This document shows, one piece after another, positions 24,431 to 33,391 of a stretch of DNA of 64,000 nucleotides. The notes under the pieces are model-generated. The model did no database searches, was not told where the DNA came from, and was given only the letters and a program-made list of their open reading frames with translations. Location of the stretch: positions 3,534,001 to 3,598,000 of the forward strand of contig OZ245761.1 in assembly GCA_965227535.1 (NCBI GenBank). The letters run 5' to 3'. The position numbers were made by a program, and so were the translations under genes. How positions within the stretch are numbered: position 1 is the stretch's first letter; every line of letters begins with the position of its first letter. Source of the DNA: SZUA-430 sp965227535 (GTDB lineage Bacteria > Pseudomonadota > Alphaproteobacteria > Micropepsales > Micropepsaceae).

Positions 24431-26887
24431 CTAGAACCGCCGCAACAACCGCTCGATATATTCAAGCTCCGGCACAGGACGCCCGCGCTCCGCCGCGCGT
24501 CGTTGTAGTTCTTCCAGAATCTCGCGCGCCTTCTGAATGTCGATCTTGTCCGGCACCTTCACCGAGTCGCCAAACGACGGCCCGAAGGACGAGCGCGGCC
24601 GTCCGAACGGATCCTCGTCTTCGCCCGCACCCTGCCCGTCGCCGGTGCCCGTGCCTTGCCCCGCCATCTGCTGCAGCAATTGCTTCGCGAGCGCCTCGCC
24701 GCCCTTGCGCATTTCGTCCAGCGCCTGCTGCTGACTATCGCCGGCCGAGCCCAATTCGCCGGTGCCCAGTTGATCGGTCGCTTGATCCATCGCGTCCTGC
24801 GCGCGCATCAACGCCTTCGCGCCTTCCGAATCCGGCTTGCCGCCGCCCTTCTTGATGATGTCCGACAACTCGTCGCTGAGCTTGCCTTGATCGCCTTTGA
24901 GCGGCGACGACTTGCCGCCGCGATCGCCGGCTTCTTCGTTCGCTTGCTTCTCGCGGAACGTCTTGTCCATCAGCCCACGCTGACGCGCCATGATCTGGCC
25001 CAGCTTCTCCAGCGCTTCGGTCTGCGCCTTCTGCTCCGCCGACATCTGACCGCCGCCCGGCGCCTGCAAGTTCTCAAGCAGGTTCTGGAGTTGCGCCAGC
25101 ATCTGCTGCGCCGCCGCGCGCGAACCTTGCCGCGACAGATTCTGGATCTGCTCTAGCATCGATTGCAATTCCTGCGGCCGGATCACGCGCCCGCCGGGCA
25201 TTTGCGGCATGTTTGGCTGGTTCTGAGCGTTCTGCGCCATCGCCTTCACAGCGCGATCGATCGCCGCGCGCAGCTGCGCCATCAGTTGCTCGATCTCTTC
25301 CTGCGGCGCGCCGTTGGCCAGCGCCTCCATCAACTTCTGCTGGATCGCGCGCAGTTCGGCTTGTGCTTGCGGCGCATCGCCCTGCTCGACGCGCATGGCA
25401 AGGTCCCACAGCAATTGCTGCGCATCGGCGACGTCGTCGCCAAGCTTCGTTCGCGAAACCATGTAGAACGCCGTGCGCAAACCTAGATAAACACGCGCAT
25501 CCGGCATGAACCGCTCGGGCGCGATCGACAAAGCGTCCAGGGCCTTCGCGACCAGCGGTGCCGAAGACACATCGCGCGCCAAACTACGGCGCTGTTCGAT
25601 CAAGGCGCGCGCCAGCGGCTGGTTGAACTTGCGCTCCGGCAGCGTGACCTTCACCGCCTTCGACACGCCTTCGTGCCCCGCCTCATCTTTCGCATGCAAC
25701 GTAATAGTGACGGGCAGCCCGGCCCACACATGCGCGGTCAGGTCCTTGAACACCGTCGCATCGCCATCGCGCGCAGGCGCGGGCGGCAACGGCAATTCGA
25801 ACGCGATCGGCGGCGGCGCTTTGCGGTTCGACGGCGTCGGCACGTGGTTCAGCGAAATCCGAGCCTCAGCCGATGTCACGCCATAATCGTCTTTGACCAA
25901 ATAGTTGAAGCGAAGCGACTGCGCTTGCGTGATCGCCAGCGGCGTCTTGAACGCGATCGTCGGCTTCGTATCGCCCTTCGTCGTAAAGCGCCAATTCGCC
26001 GCCTGCGAAGCATTCAGCGACACCCGCACCTGCATCGACGTGTCGATGAGCAGCTTCGCATCGCGTGCGTCGCCGCCCGCAGGAACAAAATCCGCCCGCG
26101 CTTGCTTCGGCACCGATCCGCCAAAGCCGTTGACGCGCAGCACCGCCGAAGCATCCCCATGCGTGCGCACCGTCAGCGTCGATCCCTGCGGCACGTCGAT
26201 CGCCACATTCTGCGTTGCAGTCTCCGACGTCAGATGCCGCGGCGGCTCGCCGGTATAGGACGGCGGCGTCACCCAAGCCTCAAACGTCGCGGGCACGTTG
26301 CCCTGCGCCAGTCCCGGCGACATGGCAGCCGCAAGCCGCATCGGCACCTCGGACCAGTTCGCCACGACCAACGCCATGATCACCAGCACCATCGCGATAC
26401 GCAGCGCATGCGGATCGCGCGCGGCCAACGAAAGCTTTGGCCAAGCCACGGTCAGCCGGTCGATGTGATGCATCACCCAGCGCCGGTGCGCATGCCACAG
26501 CCGCGCGGTGTCGTCGTCAGTGCCCGTCGCGGGCCGGTCTTCCAGCGCGCTCAACGGCCGATGCTGCAAGCCGCTCGATTGTTCGAGATGGCGCACGGCT
26601 TGATCGCGCGTCGGCACCGAGGTCCGCTTCAGCGACCACATGACGGCGGCGATCAAGGCGCTGCAGAGCGCCGTCAAAACGACCAGATGCAGCCACGCCG
26701 GCAGATAAACAAAAACATTGGCGAGCGCGAGAATGAGAAACAACCCGACGACGCCGCCAGCGGGCCACAACACCGGCCACAGCCTCTCCGCGCCAAGCGA
26801 CACCCAGCTGAGCAGCACGCGACGGTTCACCGCCTGGGGCAAGCCCGGCCGATCGTCGTCGTTCAAATTGTGCTCGTTACCGCTCAC
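24431..26887 (-). CDS. TIGR02302 family large membrane protein (DUF4175)
   Basis: An 818-residue protein of a family found next to lysA in Alphaproteobacteria and without known function. The N-terminus has two membrane helices (VVGLFLILALANVFVYLPAW and LVVLTALCSALIAAVMW) and a third near residue 165 (IAMVLVIMALVVANW). A long periplasmic beta-rich region follows, including PSYTGEPPRHL and the strand-rich WRFTTKGDTKPTIAF. From about 480 it is helical, Gln- and Met-rich (for example GAPQEEIEQLMAQLRAAIDRA and QAPGGGQMSAEQKAQ), and it ends in LEYIERLLRRF. It is probably an envelope or secretion-related protein. It precedes neither promoter nor terminator towards the REP-like element. Confidence 0.88.
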   Translation of the reverse strand: MSGNEHNLNDDDRPGLPQAVNRRVLLSWVSLGAERLWPVLWPAGGVVGLFLILALANVFVYLPAWLHLVVLTALCSALIAAVMWSLKRTSVPTRDQAVRHLEQSSGLQHRPLSALEDRPATGTDDDTARLWHAHRRWVMHHIDRLTVAWPKLSLAARDPHALRIAMVLVIMALVVANWSEVPMRLAAAMSPGLAQGNVPATFEAWVTPPSYTGEPPRHLTSETATQNVAIDVPQGSTLTVRTHGDASAVLRVNGFGGSVPKQARADFVPAGGDARDAKLLIDTSMQVRVSLNASQAANWRFTTKGDTKPTIAFKTPLAITQAQSLRFNYLVKDDYGVTSAEARISLNHVPTPSNRKAPPPIAFELPLPPAPARDGDATVFKDLTAHVWAGLPVTITLHAKDEAGHEGVSKAVKVTLPERKFNQPLARALIEQRRSLARDVSSAPLVAKALDALSIAPERFMPDARVYLGLRTAFYMVSRTKLGDDVADAQQLLWDLAMRVEQGDAPQAQAELRAIQQKLMEALANGAPQEEIEQLMAQLRAAIDRAVKAMAQNAQNQPNMPQMPGGRVIRPQELQSMLEQIQNLSRQGSRAAAQQMLAQLQNLLENLQAPGGGQMSAEQKAQTEALEKLGQIMARQRGLMDKTFREKQANEEAGDRGGKSSPLKGDQGKLSDELSDIIKKGGGKPDSEGAKALMRAQDAMDQATDQLGTGELGSAGDSQQQALDEMRKGGEALAKQLLQQMAGQGTGTGDGQGAGEDEDPFGRPRSSFGPSFGDSVKVPDKIDIQKAREILEELQRRAAERGRPVPELEYIERLLRRF

Positions 26888-26919
26888 GCATCACTCGCGG
26901 GCCTGAACACCTTTTCGCC

Positions 26920-28182
26920 TCACAAGAGCCAGTCAGGCCAACGCTCTTGCGCGATCATTTCGTCGACAGTTTGGCGCGGCCTTGTGACCGCAAATTGACC
27001 GCCCTTAACAAGCACTTCCGGTGCCAGGGGCCTGGCATTGTAGCTTGAGCCCTGGACCGCGCCATAGGCGCCTGCGGTAAGTATGGCCACCAGATCGCCT
27101 GCCGAAAGCGGCGGCAGTTCACGATCCCGTGCAAACAAATCCGCGCTTTCGCAGACGGGTCCGACGACATCGTAAACCCTGCGTTGAACGCCCAGCGCTT
27201 GCCTAACCGGCACAATATCGTGCCACGCATCGTACATAGCGGGCCGGATCAAATCGTTCATCCCCGCGTCCAAAATGATGAACTCTTTTTCATCGCCCTT
27301 TTTCACCGTGATGACCTCGGCGACGAGGATCCCGGCGTTCGCGACGATGAGCCGTCCGGGTTCCACGACCAGCTGCGCGTCCAGGTCGCCCAGTGCCTCG
27401 CGCACGATCGCGCCATAGCTCGCCGGGTCCGGTGGCAGCGGCCCATCCTGGCGATAAGGCACGCCAAGCCCGCCGCCGAAATCGATGCGCGAAAGCTTAT
27501 GCCCGTCCGCGCGCAGGGTTTTCACCAAACCGACAAGTTTCGCGAACGTTTGTCGGAACGGCTCAAGGTCGGTGATCTGACTGCCGATATGCGCGGCCAC
27601 GCCCACGGCCTCAAGGCCGGGCAGGGTGGCCGCATGCGCATAGGCGCCGCGCACGCGCGACCAGCCGACGCCGAATTTATTCTCCGCCTTGCCCGTCGAG
27701 ATCTTCGCGTGCGTCTTCGCATCGACGTCCGGATTAACACGCAGCGCGAACTTCGCCCGCACGCCCTTCGAAAGCGCCACCTCGTTCAGAACGTCGAGTT
27801 CGTATTCGCCCTCGACGTTGAACTGAAAGATGCCGGCGTCCAGCGCCGCCGCGATCTCAACCCGCTTCTTGCCGACGCCCGAAAACACGATCTTTGACGC
27901 CGGCACGCCACCGGCCATGGCTCGCTTCAACTCGCCGACCGAGACGATGTCCGCCCCGGCGCCCAGCGCCGCCAGCGTCTTGATAACCGAAAGGTTGCCG
28001 TTCGCTTTCACCGCATAGGCGATCAACGTGCCTTTCGGCACAGCACTTTCAAACACCCGATAGTGGCGTTCGAGTGTCGCCGACGAATAACAATAGAACG
28101 GTGTTCCGACCGCAGCCGCGATTTCCGCCACCGGCACGTCTTCGGCGTACAAAACGCCATTGCGATAATCGAAGTGGTTCAT
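26920..28182 (-). CDS. lysA: Diaminopimelate decarboxylase
   Basis: PLP enzyme of 420 residues making lysine from meso-diaminopimelate. The PLP lysine lies in TLIAYAVKANGN, with VSVGELKRAMAGGVP, the FALRVNPDVDAKTH strand, the glycine loop IDFGGGLGVPY, and the phosphate-binding VEPGRLIVANAG. The second active-site region reads VGPVCESADLFARDRELP and ends with GAYGAVQGSSYNARP. It lies 32 bp upstream of the TIGR02302 gene. The lysA-lptM-argH order common in the class is interrupted by an opposite-strand gene at 28231-28860. Confidence 0.96.
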   Translation of the reverse strand: MNHFDYRNGVLYAEDVPVAEIAAAVGTPFYCYSSATLERHYRVFESAVPKGTLIAYAVKANGNLSVIKTLAALGAGADIVSVGELKRAMAGGVPASKIVFSGVGKKRVEIAAALDAGIFQFNVEGEYELDVLNEVALSKGVRAKFALRVNPDVDAKTHAKISTGKAENKFGVGWSRVRGAYAHAATLPGLEAVGVAAHIGSQITDLEPFRQTFAKLVGLVKTLRADGHKLSRIDFGGGLGVPYRQDGPLPPDPASYGAIVREALGDLDAQLVVEPGRLIVANAGILVAEVITVKKGDEKEFIILDAGMNDLIRPAMYDAWHDIVPVRQALGVQRRVYDVVGPVCESADLFARDRELPPLSAGDLVAILTAGAYGAVQGSSYNARPLAPEVLVKGGQFAVTRPRQTVDEMIAQERWPDWLL

Positions 28183-28230
28183 CGTATCCTAGGGGTGCTT
28201 CGGCCGCTCCACGGGTGTACGGAATTTCCC

Positions 28231-28860
28231 ATGCGTTCGCCACAGCTCCAGTCTGCGATCCAACAGGTTTACGCCGAATTTCGAAGCGCAAAGCCAAGCG
28301 CCATCGAAGGCTGCCCCTGCTGCACGACTTCGAAGGACGCGTGCCGCCTCCTTGCCAAGGATCTTCACGACCTGACCGCGCGGGACTTGAGCCCCTATGG
28401 CGTCTCGCTGTTCCTGACGGTCGGCGACGAACCGGACTTTCAGTACTTCCTGCCGCGCCTGCTGGAGATCGCGGCGACCGAAGACTGGTGGCCGTCGCCG
28501 CCGATCCTGCTCGAAAAACTGAAGCTGGCGCATTGGCAGACGTGGCCTACGACACGCCGCGCTGCCGTCAAACGCGTGATCGACGTCTGGTTTGCCGAAT
28601 GCCTCGACAGTCAGCCTACCGGCTCCGACATCGACGACATGCTGTGCGGTATCGCCCGCGCCGACCTGGCGCTGGATGAGTATCTGGAGGTGCTAGCGAA
28701 GCATCCAGACGAACTTCGCGCCTTCTTCGCCATCCACGCCCACGCGTTCTTCAAACGCGGGCGATTGGCGGACGGCTTATGGAAGGACAACACGGTCGGC
28801 GAATTGGCCGTGCTCGATTTCTTCGACACGCCCGCCGTCCGTGAGCAGCTGGGCCACTAA
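28231..28860 (+). CDS. Conserved protein of unknown function with a CPCC motif
   Basis: A 209-residue, mostly helical soluble protein. The clearest mark is EGCPCCTTSKDACRLLAKDL near residue 27, a pattern that recurs in uncharacterised proteobacterial proteins; the close cysteines could bind a metal. Further conserved-looking stretches are DFQYFLPRLLEIAATEDWWPSP and LADGLWKDNTVGELAVLDFF. ATG 28231 is used; longer frames run antisense through lysA. It is read against lysA, lptM and argH, and its TAA overlaps the lptM stop by four bases. It looks like an insertion into a conserved biosynthetic neighbourhood. Confidence 0.75.
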   Translation: MRSPQLQSAIQQVYAEFRSAKPSAIEGCPCCTTSKDACRLLAKDLHDLTARDLSPYGVSLFLTVGDEPDFQYFLPRLLEIAATEDWWPSPPILLEKLKLAHWQTWPTTRRAAVKRVIDVWFAECLDSQPTGSDIDDMLCGIARADLALDEYLEVLAKHPDELRAFFAIHAHAFFKRGRLADGLWKDNTVGELAVLDFFDTPAVREQLGH

Positions 28861-28973
28861 CGCGTGAGCGCGGCGACGCTCGCCTTCGGCGGCTCCAGCG
28901 GGCCCTTCTTGCCGCAGGCCGAGACGCCCAAGCCCGCGATCAACGCCGCGACCACCATCAAACGCATGATCAT
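28857..28973 (-). CDS. lptM: Small LptM/YifL-like lipoprotein
   Basis: A 38-residue lipoprotein. The sequence is MIMRLMVVAALIAGLGVSAC (lipobox GVSAC) followed by GKKGPLEPPKASVAALTR. The GxKGPLxxP segment after the lipid-bearing cysteine is diagnostic of LptM/YifL, which assists folding of the LptD/LptE lipopolysaccharide translocon at the outer membrane. GGAG lies 8 bp before the ATG. The start overlaps the argH stop as ATGA, giving the usual argH-lptM coupling. Its stop overlaps the convergent gene 28231-28860. It is easily missed because of its size. Confidence 0.85.
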   Translation of the reverse strand: MIMRLMVVAALIAGLGVSACGKKGPLEPPKASVAALTR

Positions 28974-30352
28974 TTGAGCTGCTCCTGCCAATAGCGAACC
29001 TGTTCGCGAACCTGCGCCGGCGCCGTGCCGCCGAAACTTGTGCGGCTGGCGACCGAGGCGTCCAATCCCAACACCGACTGTACATCGGCCGTGATGCCGG
29101 GCTCAACCGATTGCAGCTCCTTCAAGCTCAGATCGGACAGCCCGCATTTGCGCGCCTCCGCCAGCGCCACAATGCGCCCGGTGATGTGGTGCGCCTCGCG
29201 GAATGGCTTTTTCAGCACCCGCACCAGCCAATCGGCCATATCCGTCGCCGTCGAAAACGCCTCGCCAGCGGCCGCCCGCATCGCCTCTTCGTTGGCCGTC
29301 AGATCTTCGACCATGCCGGTCATCGCGGCGAGCGCCAGCGAAGCCGAGTCGGTCGCATCGAACACCGCCTCCTTGTCTTCCTGCATGTCCTTGGCGTAGG
29401 CGAGCGGCAAGCCCTTCATCACGCCAAGCAATGTCATAAGTGAGCCGGTGACGCGCGCACACTTCGCGCGCACGAGTTCCGCCGCATCCGGATTGCGCTT
29501 CTGCGGCATGATCGACGACCCAGTCGAAAACGCATCCGACAACCGGATGAAGCGAAACGCCGGCGAACTCCACAGCACGACCTCTTCGGCCAGCCGCGAC
29601 AGATGCGTCGCCATGATCGCGCACGCACTCAAATACTCCAGCGCAAAGTCCCGCGACGACACCCCGTCCAGCGAATTGCGCATCGGCCCGGCGAAACCCA
29701 ACTCGCGCGACGTCGCCTCCCGATCCAGCGGAAACGACGTCCCCGCCAGCGCGGCCGACCCCAGCGGATTCTCGTTCACCGTGGCCCGCGCCGACGCAAA
29801 GCGCGCCCGGTCGCGCGCCGCCATCTCGACATAGGCCAGAAGGTGATGCCCGAACGTGATCGGCTGCGCCGTTTGCAGATGCGTAAAGCCGGGCATCACC
29901 GTCGCCGCATGAGCTGCCGCTTTCGCCACCAAGGCGCGCTGAAACGCCAAGAGCCCCGCGTCCATCGAGTCGATGGAGTCGCGCACCCAAAGCCGGAAGT
30001 CCGTCGCCACCTGATCGTTGCGCGAGCGGGCCGTGTGCAACCGCCCCGCCGCATCGCCGATGAGGTCCTTAAGCCGGCTCTCCACGTTCATGTGGATGTC
30101 TTCCAGCCCCCGCGAAAACGTGAACCTGCCTTGATCGATCTCGGCTTTGATCGCGTCCAATCCGCCTATAATCGCCTGCGCGTCCGCCTGCGAGATTATG
30201 CCGCGCCCGGCCAGCATCCGGGCATGCACTTTCGAGGCGGCGATATCTTGGGCATAAAGGCGCTTGTCGAAATCGATGGAGGCATTGATCGCCTCCATGA
30301 TCGCGGCTGGTCCCCGGGCAAACCGCCCGCCCCACATCTGGTTGGTCGTCAT
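28970..30352 (-). CDS. argH: Argininosuccinate lyase
   Basis: Last enzyme of arginine synthesis, splitting argininosuccinate to arginine and fumarate. The 460-residue length is normal. Motifs are QMWGGRFARGP at the start, EDIHMNVESRLKDL, HTARSRNDQVATDFRLWVRD, TVMPGFTHLQTAQPITFGHH with the catalytic histidine, and the fumarase/aspartase signature GSSIMPQKRNPDAAELVRAK. ATG 30352 matches the conserved N-terminus; longer frames are antisense to tlpA. The stop overlaps lptM. It is divergent from tlpA with a 39-bp gap, so promoters must overlap. Confidence 0.96.
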   Translation of the reverse strand: MTTNQMWGGRFARGPAAIMEAINASIDFDKRLYAQDIAASKVHARMLAGRGIISQADAQAIIGGLDAIKAEIDQGRFTFSRGLEDIHMNVESRLKDLIGDAAGRLHTARSRNDQVATDFRLWVRDSIDSMDAGLLAFQRALVAKAAAHAATVMPGFTHLQTAQPITFGHHLLAYVEMAARDRARFASARATVNENPLGSAALAGTSFPLDREATSRELGFAGPMRNSLDGVSSRDFALEYLSACAIMATHLSRLAEEVVLWSSPAFRFIRLSDAFSTGSSIMPQKRNPDAAELVRAKCARVTGSLMTLLGVMKGLPLAYAKDMQEDKEAVFDATDSASLALAAMTGMVEDLTANEEAMRAAAGEAFSTATDMADWLVRVLKKPFREAHHITGRIVALAEARKCGLSDLSLKELQSVEPGITADVQSVLGLDASVASRTSFGGTAPAQVREQVRYWQEQLK

Positions 30353-30391
30353 CAGGTCACTGTTCCGAATGGCAAGAAAGTCGATCGTTGA

Positions 30392-30973
30392 ATGACCACA
30401 AGTTGGCGTTGGGCTGTGATCGTCCTGGTCGGCGCCATTGTGGCCGCCGCCACCTTTGCCGTCTACATGCTCTCGGGTCTTAACGATGAAGAGGTCCCGG
30501 ACAAACTGGGCAGCATCGACAACTTCATCGCCGCCCGCGAAATAAAACCAGCGCCCCTCCTGACCTTCCTCGACGAGGAAAGCACGAAGCTCACCCTCGA
30601 AAAATTCCGCGGCAAAATCGTCGTGCTGAATCTCTGGGCCACCTGGTGCACCCCGTGCGTCGCCGAGATGCCGATGCTCGACCGCTTGCAACAACAGTTG
30701 GAAGGCGTGGGCGTCGTGGTGGTCGCGCTGTCGATCGACCGCGGCGGGCCCGAAGTCGTGCGCGAGTTTTTCGATGAGCACGAGATCACGCATCTGGGCG
30801 TCTACGTCGACCCGACGATGCGCGCTCAAAGCGACGTCAGCGCCATCGGTCTGCCCACGACCATCATCATCGACCGCGAAGGCAACGACCGCGGCCGCAT
30901 CGTCGGCCCCGCCGAATGGGACGACGCCGAAGCCGCCGACCTCGTCCTCAAAGCCAGCGCACCGTTGGAATAG
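30392..30973 (+). CDS. tlpA: TlpA-family membrane-anchored thioredoxin
   Basis: A 193-residue periplasmic thiol-disulphide reductase with an N-terminal membrane anchor (WAVIVLVGAIVAAATFAVYML). The thioredoxin fold has the active site NLWATWCTPCVAEMPML and the cis-proline region IGLPTTIIIDREG. TlpA proteins reduce cytochrome oxidase assembly proteins or apocytochromes. It is divergent from argH, a conserved arrangement in Alphaproteobacteria, and the next gene begins 5 bp after its stop. Confidence 0.93.
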   Translation: MTTSWRWAVIVLVGAIVAAATFAVYMLSGLNDEEVPDKLGSIDNFIAAREIKPAPLLTFLDEESTKLTLEKFRGKIVVLNLWATWCTPCVAEMPMLDRLQQQLEGVGVVVVALSIDRGGPEVVREFFDEHEITHLGVYVDPTMRAQSDVSAIGLPTTIIIDREGNDRGRIVGPAEWDDAEAADLVLKASAPLE

Positions 30974-30978
30974 AGTCG

Positions 30979-31656
30979 ATGTCCGCCTCCGCCGAACTCA
31001 CCCAATCAATCTTCGACCTGACCAGCGCTGCCGGTGCGCAGTTCTTCGCCATGCTGCTCGGCGCCTTCCTGGCCAGCCTCGGCGGCTTCTCCGTCGCATG
31101 GGTGCTCGACCGCATGGAGCGAAAGCGTCAGGAACGTTCTATCGCCCTTGTCTGCCTCGATCTGCTGACGTCGCTCGGCGTGCTGACCAAACTCGCCGAA
31201 GGCGCACGCGGCCGTGGCGACCCGTACGGCCCGCTGACGGTTCGCCTGGTGCGCAGCTGCCTGCGCGATCTCGAAGTCTACGAGCGCAACCGCGAACGCG
31301 TCGCTGATATTTCCGATCCGGTCTTGCGCGCCGAAATCTACGAATGCATGGCGCGCCTGCTGATGTGCATCGAAGGCATCCTGAACGAGACCGACATTAT
31401 CGCCGCCACGACCGAAACCATCGAAGCCGCGCGCGAACGCGGCGACGCCGCAAAGGCCGAGGCGCTGGAAAACCAGTGCCAGCAGCGCGCAGCCCGCCGC
31501 GACGCCTCGTTCGACTTTATGGTCGAAACCGCGCACGAATTCGGCGCTCCATTGTCGGCGAAGCTGCGTGTCGTCGCAAAATCCGAAGCGCAAAATCTAT
31601 CGCGCATAGTCGACACCGGCGCGCCGTCACCTGCGCCCACGCCGCCCGCGACCTAA
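30979..31656 (+). CDS. Unknown membrane-anchored helical protein
   Basis: A 225-residue protein without a recognised family. One membrane helix lies near the N-terminus (FFAMLLGAFLASLGGFSVAWVL, about 22-43), followed by a basic stretch (DRMERKRQERS) that puts the remainder in the cytoplasm. The remainder is helical with coiled-coil-like segments (TETIEAARERGDAAKAEALENQ) and ends in a proline-rich tail. The ATG is 5 bp behind tlpA, so it is probably co-transcribed with tlpA. It converges with the ATP-grasp gene 3 bp away. Confidence 0.7.
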   Translation: MSASAELTQSIFDLTSAAGAQFFAMLLGAFLASLGGFSVAWVLDRMERKRQERSIALVCLDLLTSLGVLTKLAEGARGRGDPYGPLTVRLVRSCLRDLEVYERNRERVADISDPVLRAEIYECMARLLMCIEGILNETDIIAATTETIEAARERGDAAKAEALENQCQQRAARRDASFDFMVETAHEFGAPLSAKLRVVAKSEAQNLSRIVDTGAPSPAPTPPAT

Positions 31657-31659
31657 GCA

Positions 31660-32787
31660 TCAGTTCGATTTCGGATAGTGCCGTACCAAACGTTGCTGGC
31701 GGATATGTGCAACGGCAAGCGCCCGCCACCCACACGGCCGATGCCCGCGTTTGCGCATCGCATCCGCCATGGAAAACAGCGCACGCTGCTTGGCAAAGAC
31801 GCCGGCGAAAGCCTGAAGCATCGACAGCCGCGGATCCCAAAACTGAATCGCCTCGGATCCTGCGCCGTTGATTTCGATGATCGTAAAACGGCCCGCTTGC
31901 AGATCGGCCATCGTCTCGAACTTCACGTCAAAACGGCCATAGTGAAACTCGCCGATCGACCGCGCGATCGCATCGACCGCCGCCTCAAGCGCCGGCGTGA
32001 TCATCGCCGTTAAATCCTCATACCTCCCGCCCACGCGAACGGAGGCGACGGTGGTCAACGCAACGAGCACGCCCGCAGCCGGCACGCGTGCAATGACCTC
32101 GTCGCCTAACGCCTCGCGATAGACCGCCGCCTTCCGACGCGCGCGCTCGTCGGCATCGATGAGGTGACCGACACTGCTCATGCCGTCGCCGACGACATGC
32201 GGCGCATGCCGAACCGTCAGCGCACACACGCGCCCGCTCGCCGCGCCCGCCTCGCGCACATAGAGCAAGCCGGCCTCGTTCTTCTCACGCGCAAACCGCT
32301 GCAGCAGGAACGCGGCGTCGCGCGGAAACGCGCGCGCATACGCGGAAAGGTCACCGTCGCTTTCGATACGCCGGACGCCGTACCCGCACCAACCGATATC
32401 GGGCTTGGCGATCAACGGGTAATCGAGACCCACGCGCCTCCGGACCGCGAGCGCTTCGTCGCCGGGTGAAACTGCCGCCGTCGTCGCGACCCACGCACGA
32501 AGCTCAATCGCGATCGGCGCCAGATAGGCCAACTTCGACTCACCAACCAACCCGCCGGTTTCGATTCGTGGATTGAGCGCCGACGGCAACGTCGCACTGC
32601 GGTAAATAAGCCCAAGCCACAGCCATTGCGCCACCAGCGGTACGCAAAGCAGCCATTTTGGCAGCCGATCGATCGCGGCGATGGGGGGAAACGCGTCGGT
32701 CAAGGAACTGTCCGCGTCACCGCGGGTTAAACTTTGACCGGTATGTTGGACCGCGAGATCAGCCATCGTGATGACTTTCGCAGACAT
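31660..32787 (-). CDS. ATP-grasp enzyme with N-terminal membrane helix
   Basis: A 375-residue protein. One hydrophobic segment (WLLCVPLVAQWLWLGLIY, about 45-63) precedes an ATP-grasp domain. The lysine-bearing strand is DYPLIAKPDIGWCGYGVRRI, the domain then runs through AAFLLQRFAREKNEAGLLYV, and the metal-binding end is RFDVKFETMADLQAGRFTIIEINGAG (split across positions 300-330). This resembles D-Ala-D-Ala-ligase-type ATP-grasp proteins that couple a carboxylate to an amine or thiol; the substrate is unknown. ATG 32787 is chosen because GGGGGA precedes it, so its start overlaps the divergent DedA gene by about 17 bp; an internal ATG at 32766 would remove the overlap. Confidence 0.8.
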   Translation of the reverse strand: MSAKVITMADLAVQHTGQSLTRGDADSSLTDAFPPIAAIDRLPKWLLCVPLVAQWLWLGLIYRSATLPSALNPRIETGGLVGESKLAYLAPIAIELRAWVATTAAVSPGDEALAVRRRVGLDYPLIAKPDIGWCGYGVRRIESDGDLSAYARAFPRDAAFLLQRFAREKNEAGLLYVREAGAASGRVCALTVRHAPHVVGDGMSSVGHLIDADERARRKAAVYREALGDEVIARVPAAGVLVALTTVASVRVGGRYEDLTAMITPALEAAVDAIARSIGEFHYGRFDVKFETMADLQAGRFTIIEINGAGSEAIQFWDPRLSMLQAFAGVFAKQRALFSMADAMRKRGHRPCGWRALAVAHIRQQRLVRHYPKSN

Positions 32788-33391
32788 AGGTATTTCCCCC
32801 GACGCAGCGTACGGACCGCTGCTCTACGTCTCGCTGTACTTCACGACGTTTGTTCACGAAGGAACCGCGATCGCGACGGGCGCGATCTTCGTCCTCCAGC
32901 AGCAATCGACGCCCACCCTGACCGCGGCCTGCCTCGTCGCCGGAATCGTCTCGGGCGATCTCGGGATCTACGGCCTCGGCGCACTCGCACGGCGCAGCGC
33001 ATGGCTGCAGCGCCGACTGGGCGTAGCCGGCCGCGTGAAGTCGCAACATTGGTTCAGCCATCACGTGATCCCGACGGTCGCGATGTGTCGCGTCGTGCCC
33101 GGCGTGCTCTTCCCGACATTCCTCTCGTACGGCTGGTGCGGTGTTCCGTTCCGCAAGTTCGCGGCTACGACCCTCATCGTCACCGGTCTCTACGTGCCGC
33201 TGCTGCTCACACTCTTCGTGCAATTCGGCAAACAGATCGCGCCGTTGATTCAGCATGGGCCCTGGCTCGTGGCTGGCGCGCTGGTCATGGCGGCGACGGT
33301 GTTTGTGTCGCGCTATCTCTGGACGCGCTATCGCGACCGCGAGCCGGCAGGCCTTCCTGTCGCTGAGTTGTGCCCGCAGCCGGCAGCTTGA
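32771..33391 (+). CDS. DedA-family (SNARE-associated) membrane protein
   Basis: A 206-residue inner-membrane protein with about five hydrophobic segments. DedA signs are TFVHEGTAIATGAIFVLQQ near the start, the re-entrant glycine-rich ACLVAGIVSGDLGIYGLG, the arginine-proline motif AMCRVVPGVLFPTFLSYGWC and GVPFRKFAATTLIV. DedA proteins act in lipid carrier (undecaprenyl phosphate or phospholipid) movement. ATG 32771 is used; a GTG one codon upstream is equally possible. The start overlaps the ATP-grasp gene head-to-head, and the last 107 bp overlap the convergent di-iron gene. Confidence 0.85.
   Translation: MTFADIGISPDAAYGPLLYVSLYFTTFVHEGTAIATGAIFVLQQQSTPTLTAACLVAGIVSGDLGIYGLGALARRSAWLQRRLGVAGRVKSQHWFSHHVIPTVAMCRVVPGVLFPTFLSYGWCGVPFRKFAATTLIVTGLYVPLLLTLFVQFGKQIAPLIQHGPWLVAGALVMAATVFVSRYLWTRYRDREPAGLPVAELCPQPAA

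Noticed and set aside
28063..28230. N-terminal extension of the CPCC-motif protein
   Set aside because: The extension is read antisense through lysA and shows no conserved residues; ATG 28231 gives the natural protein.
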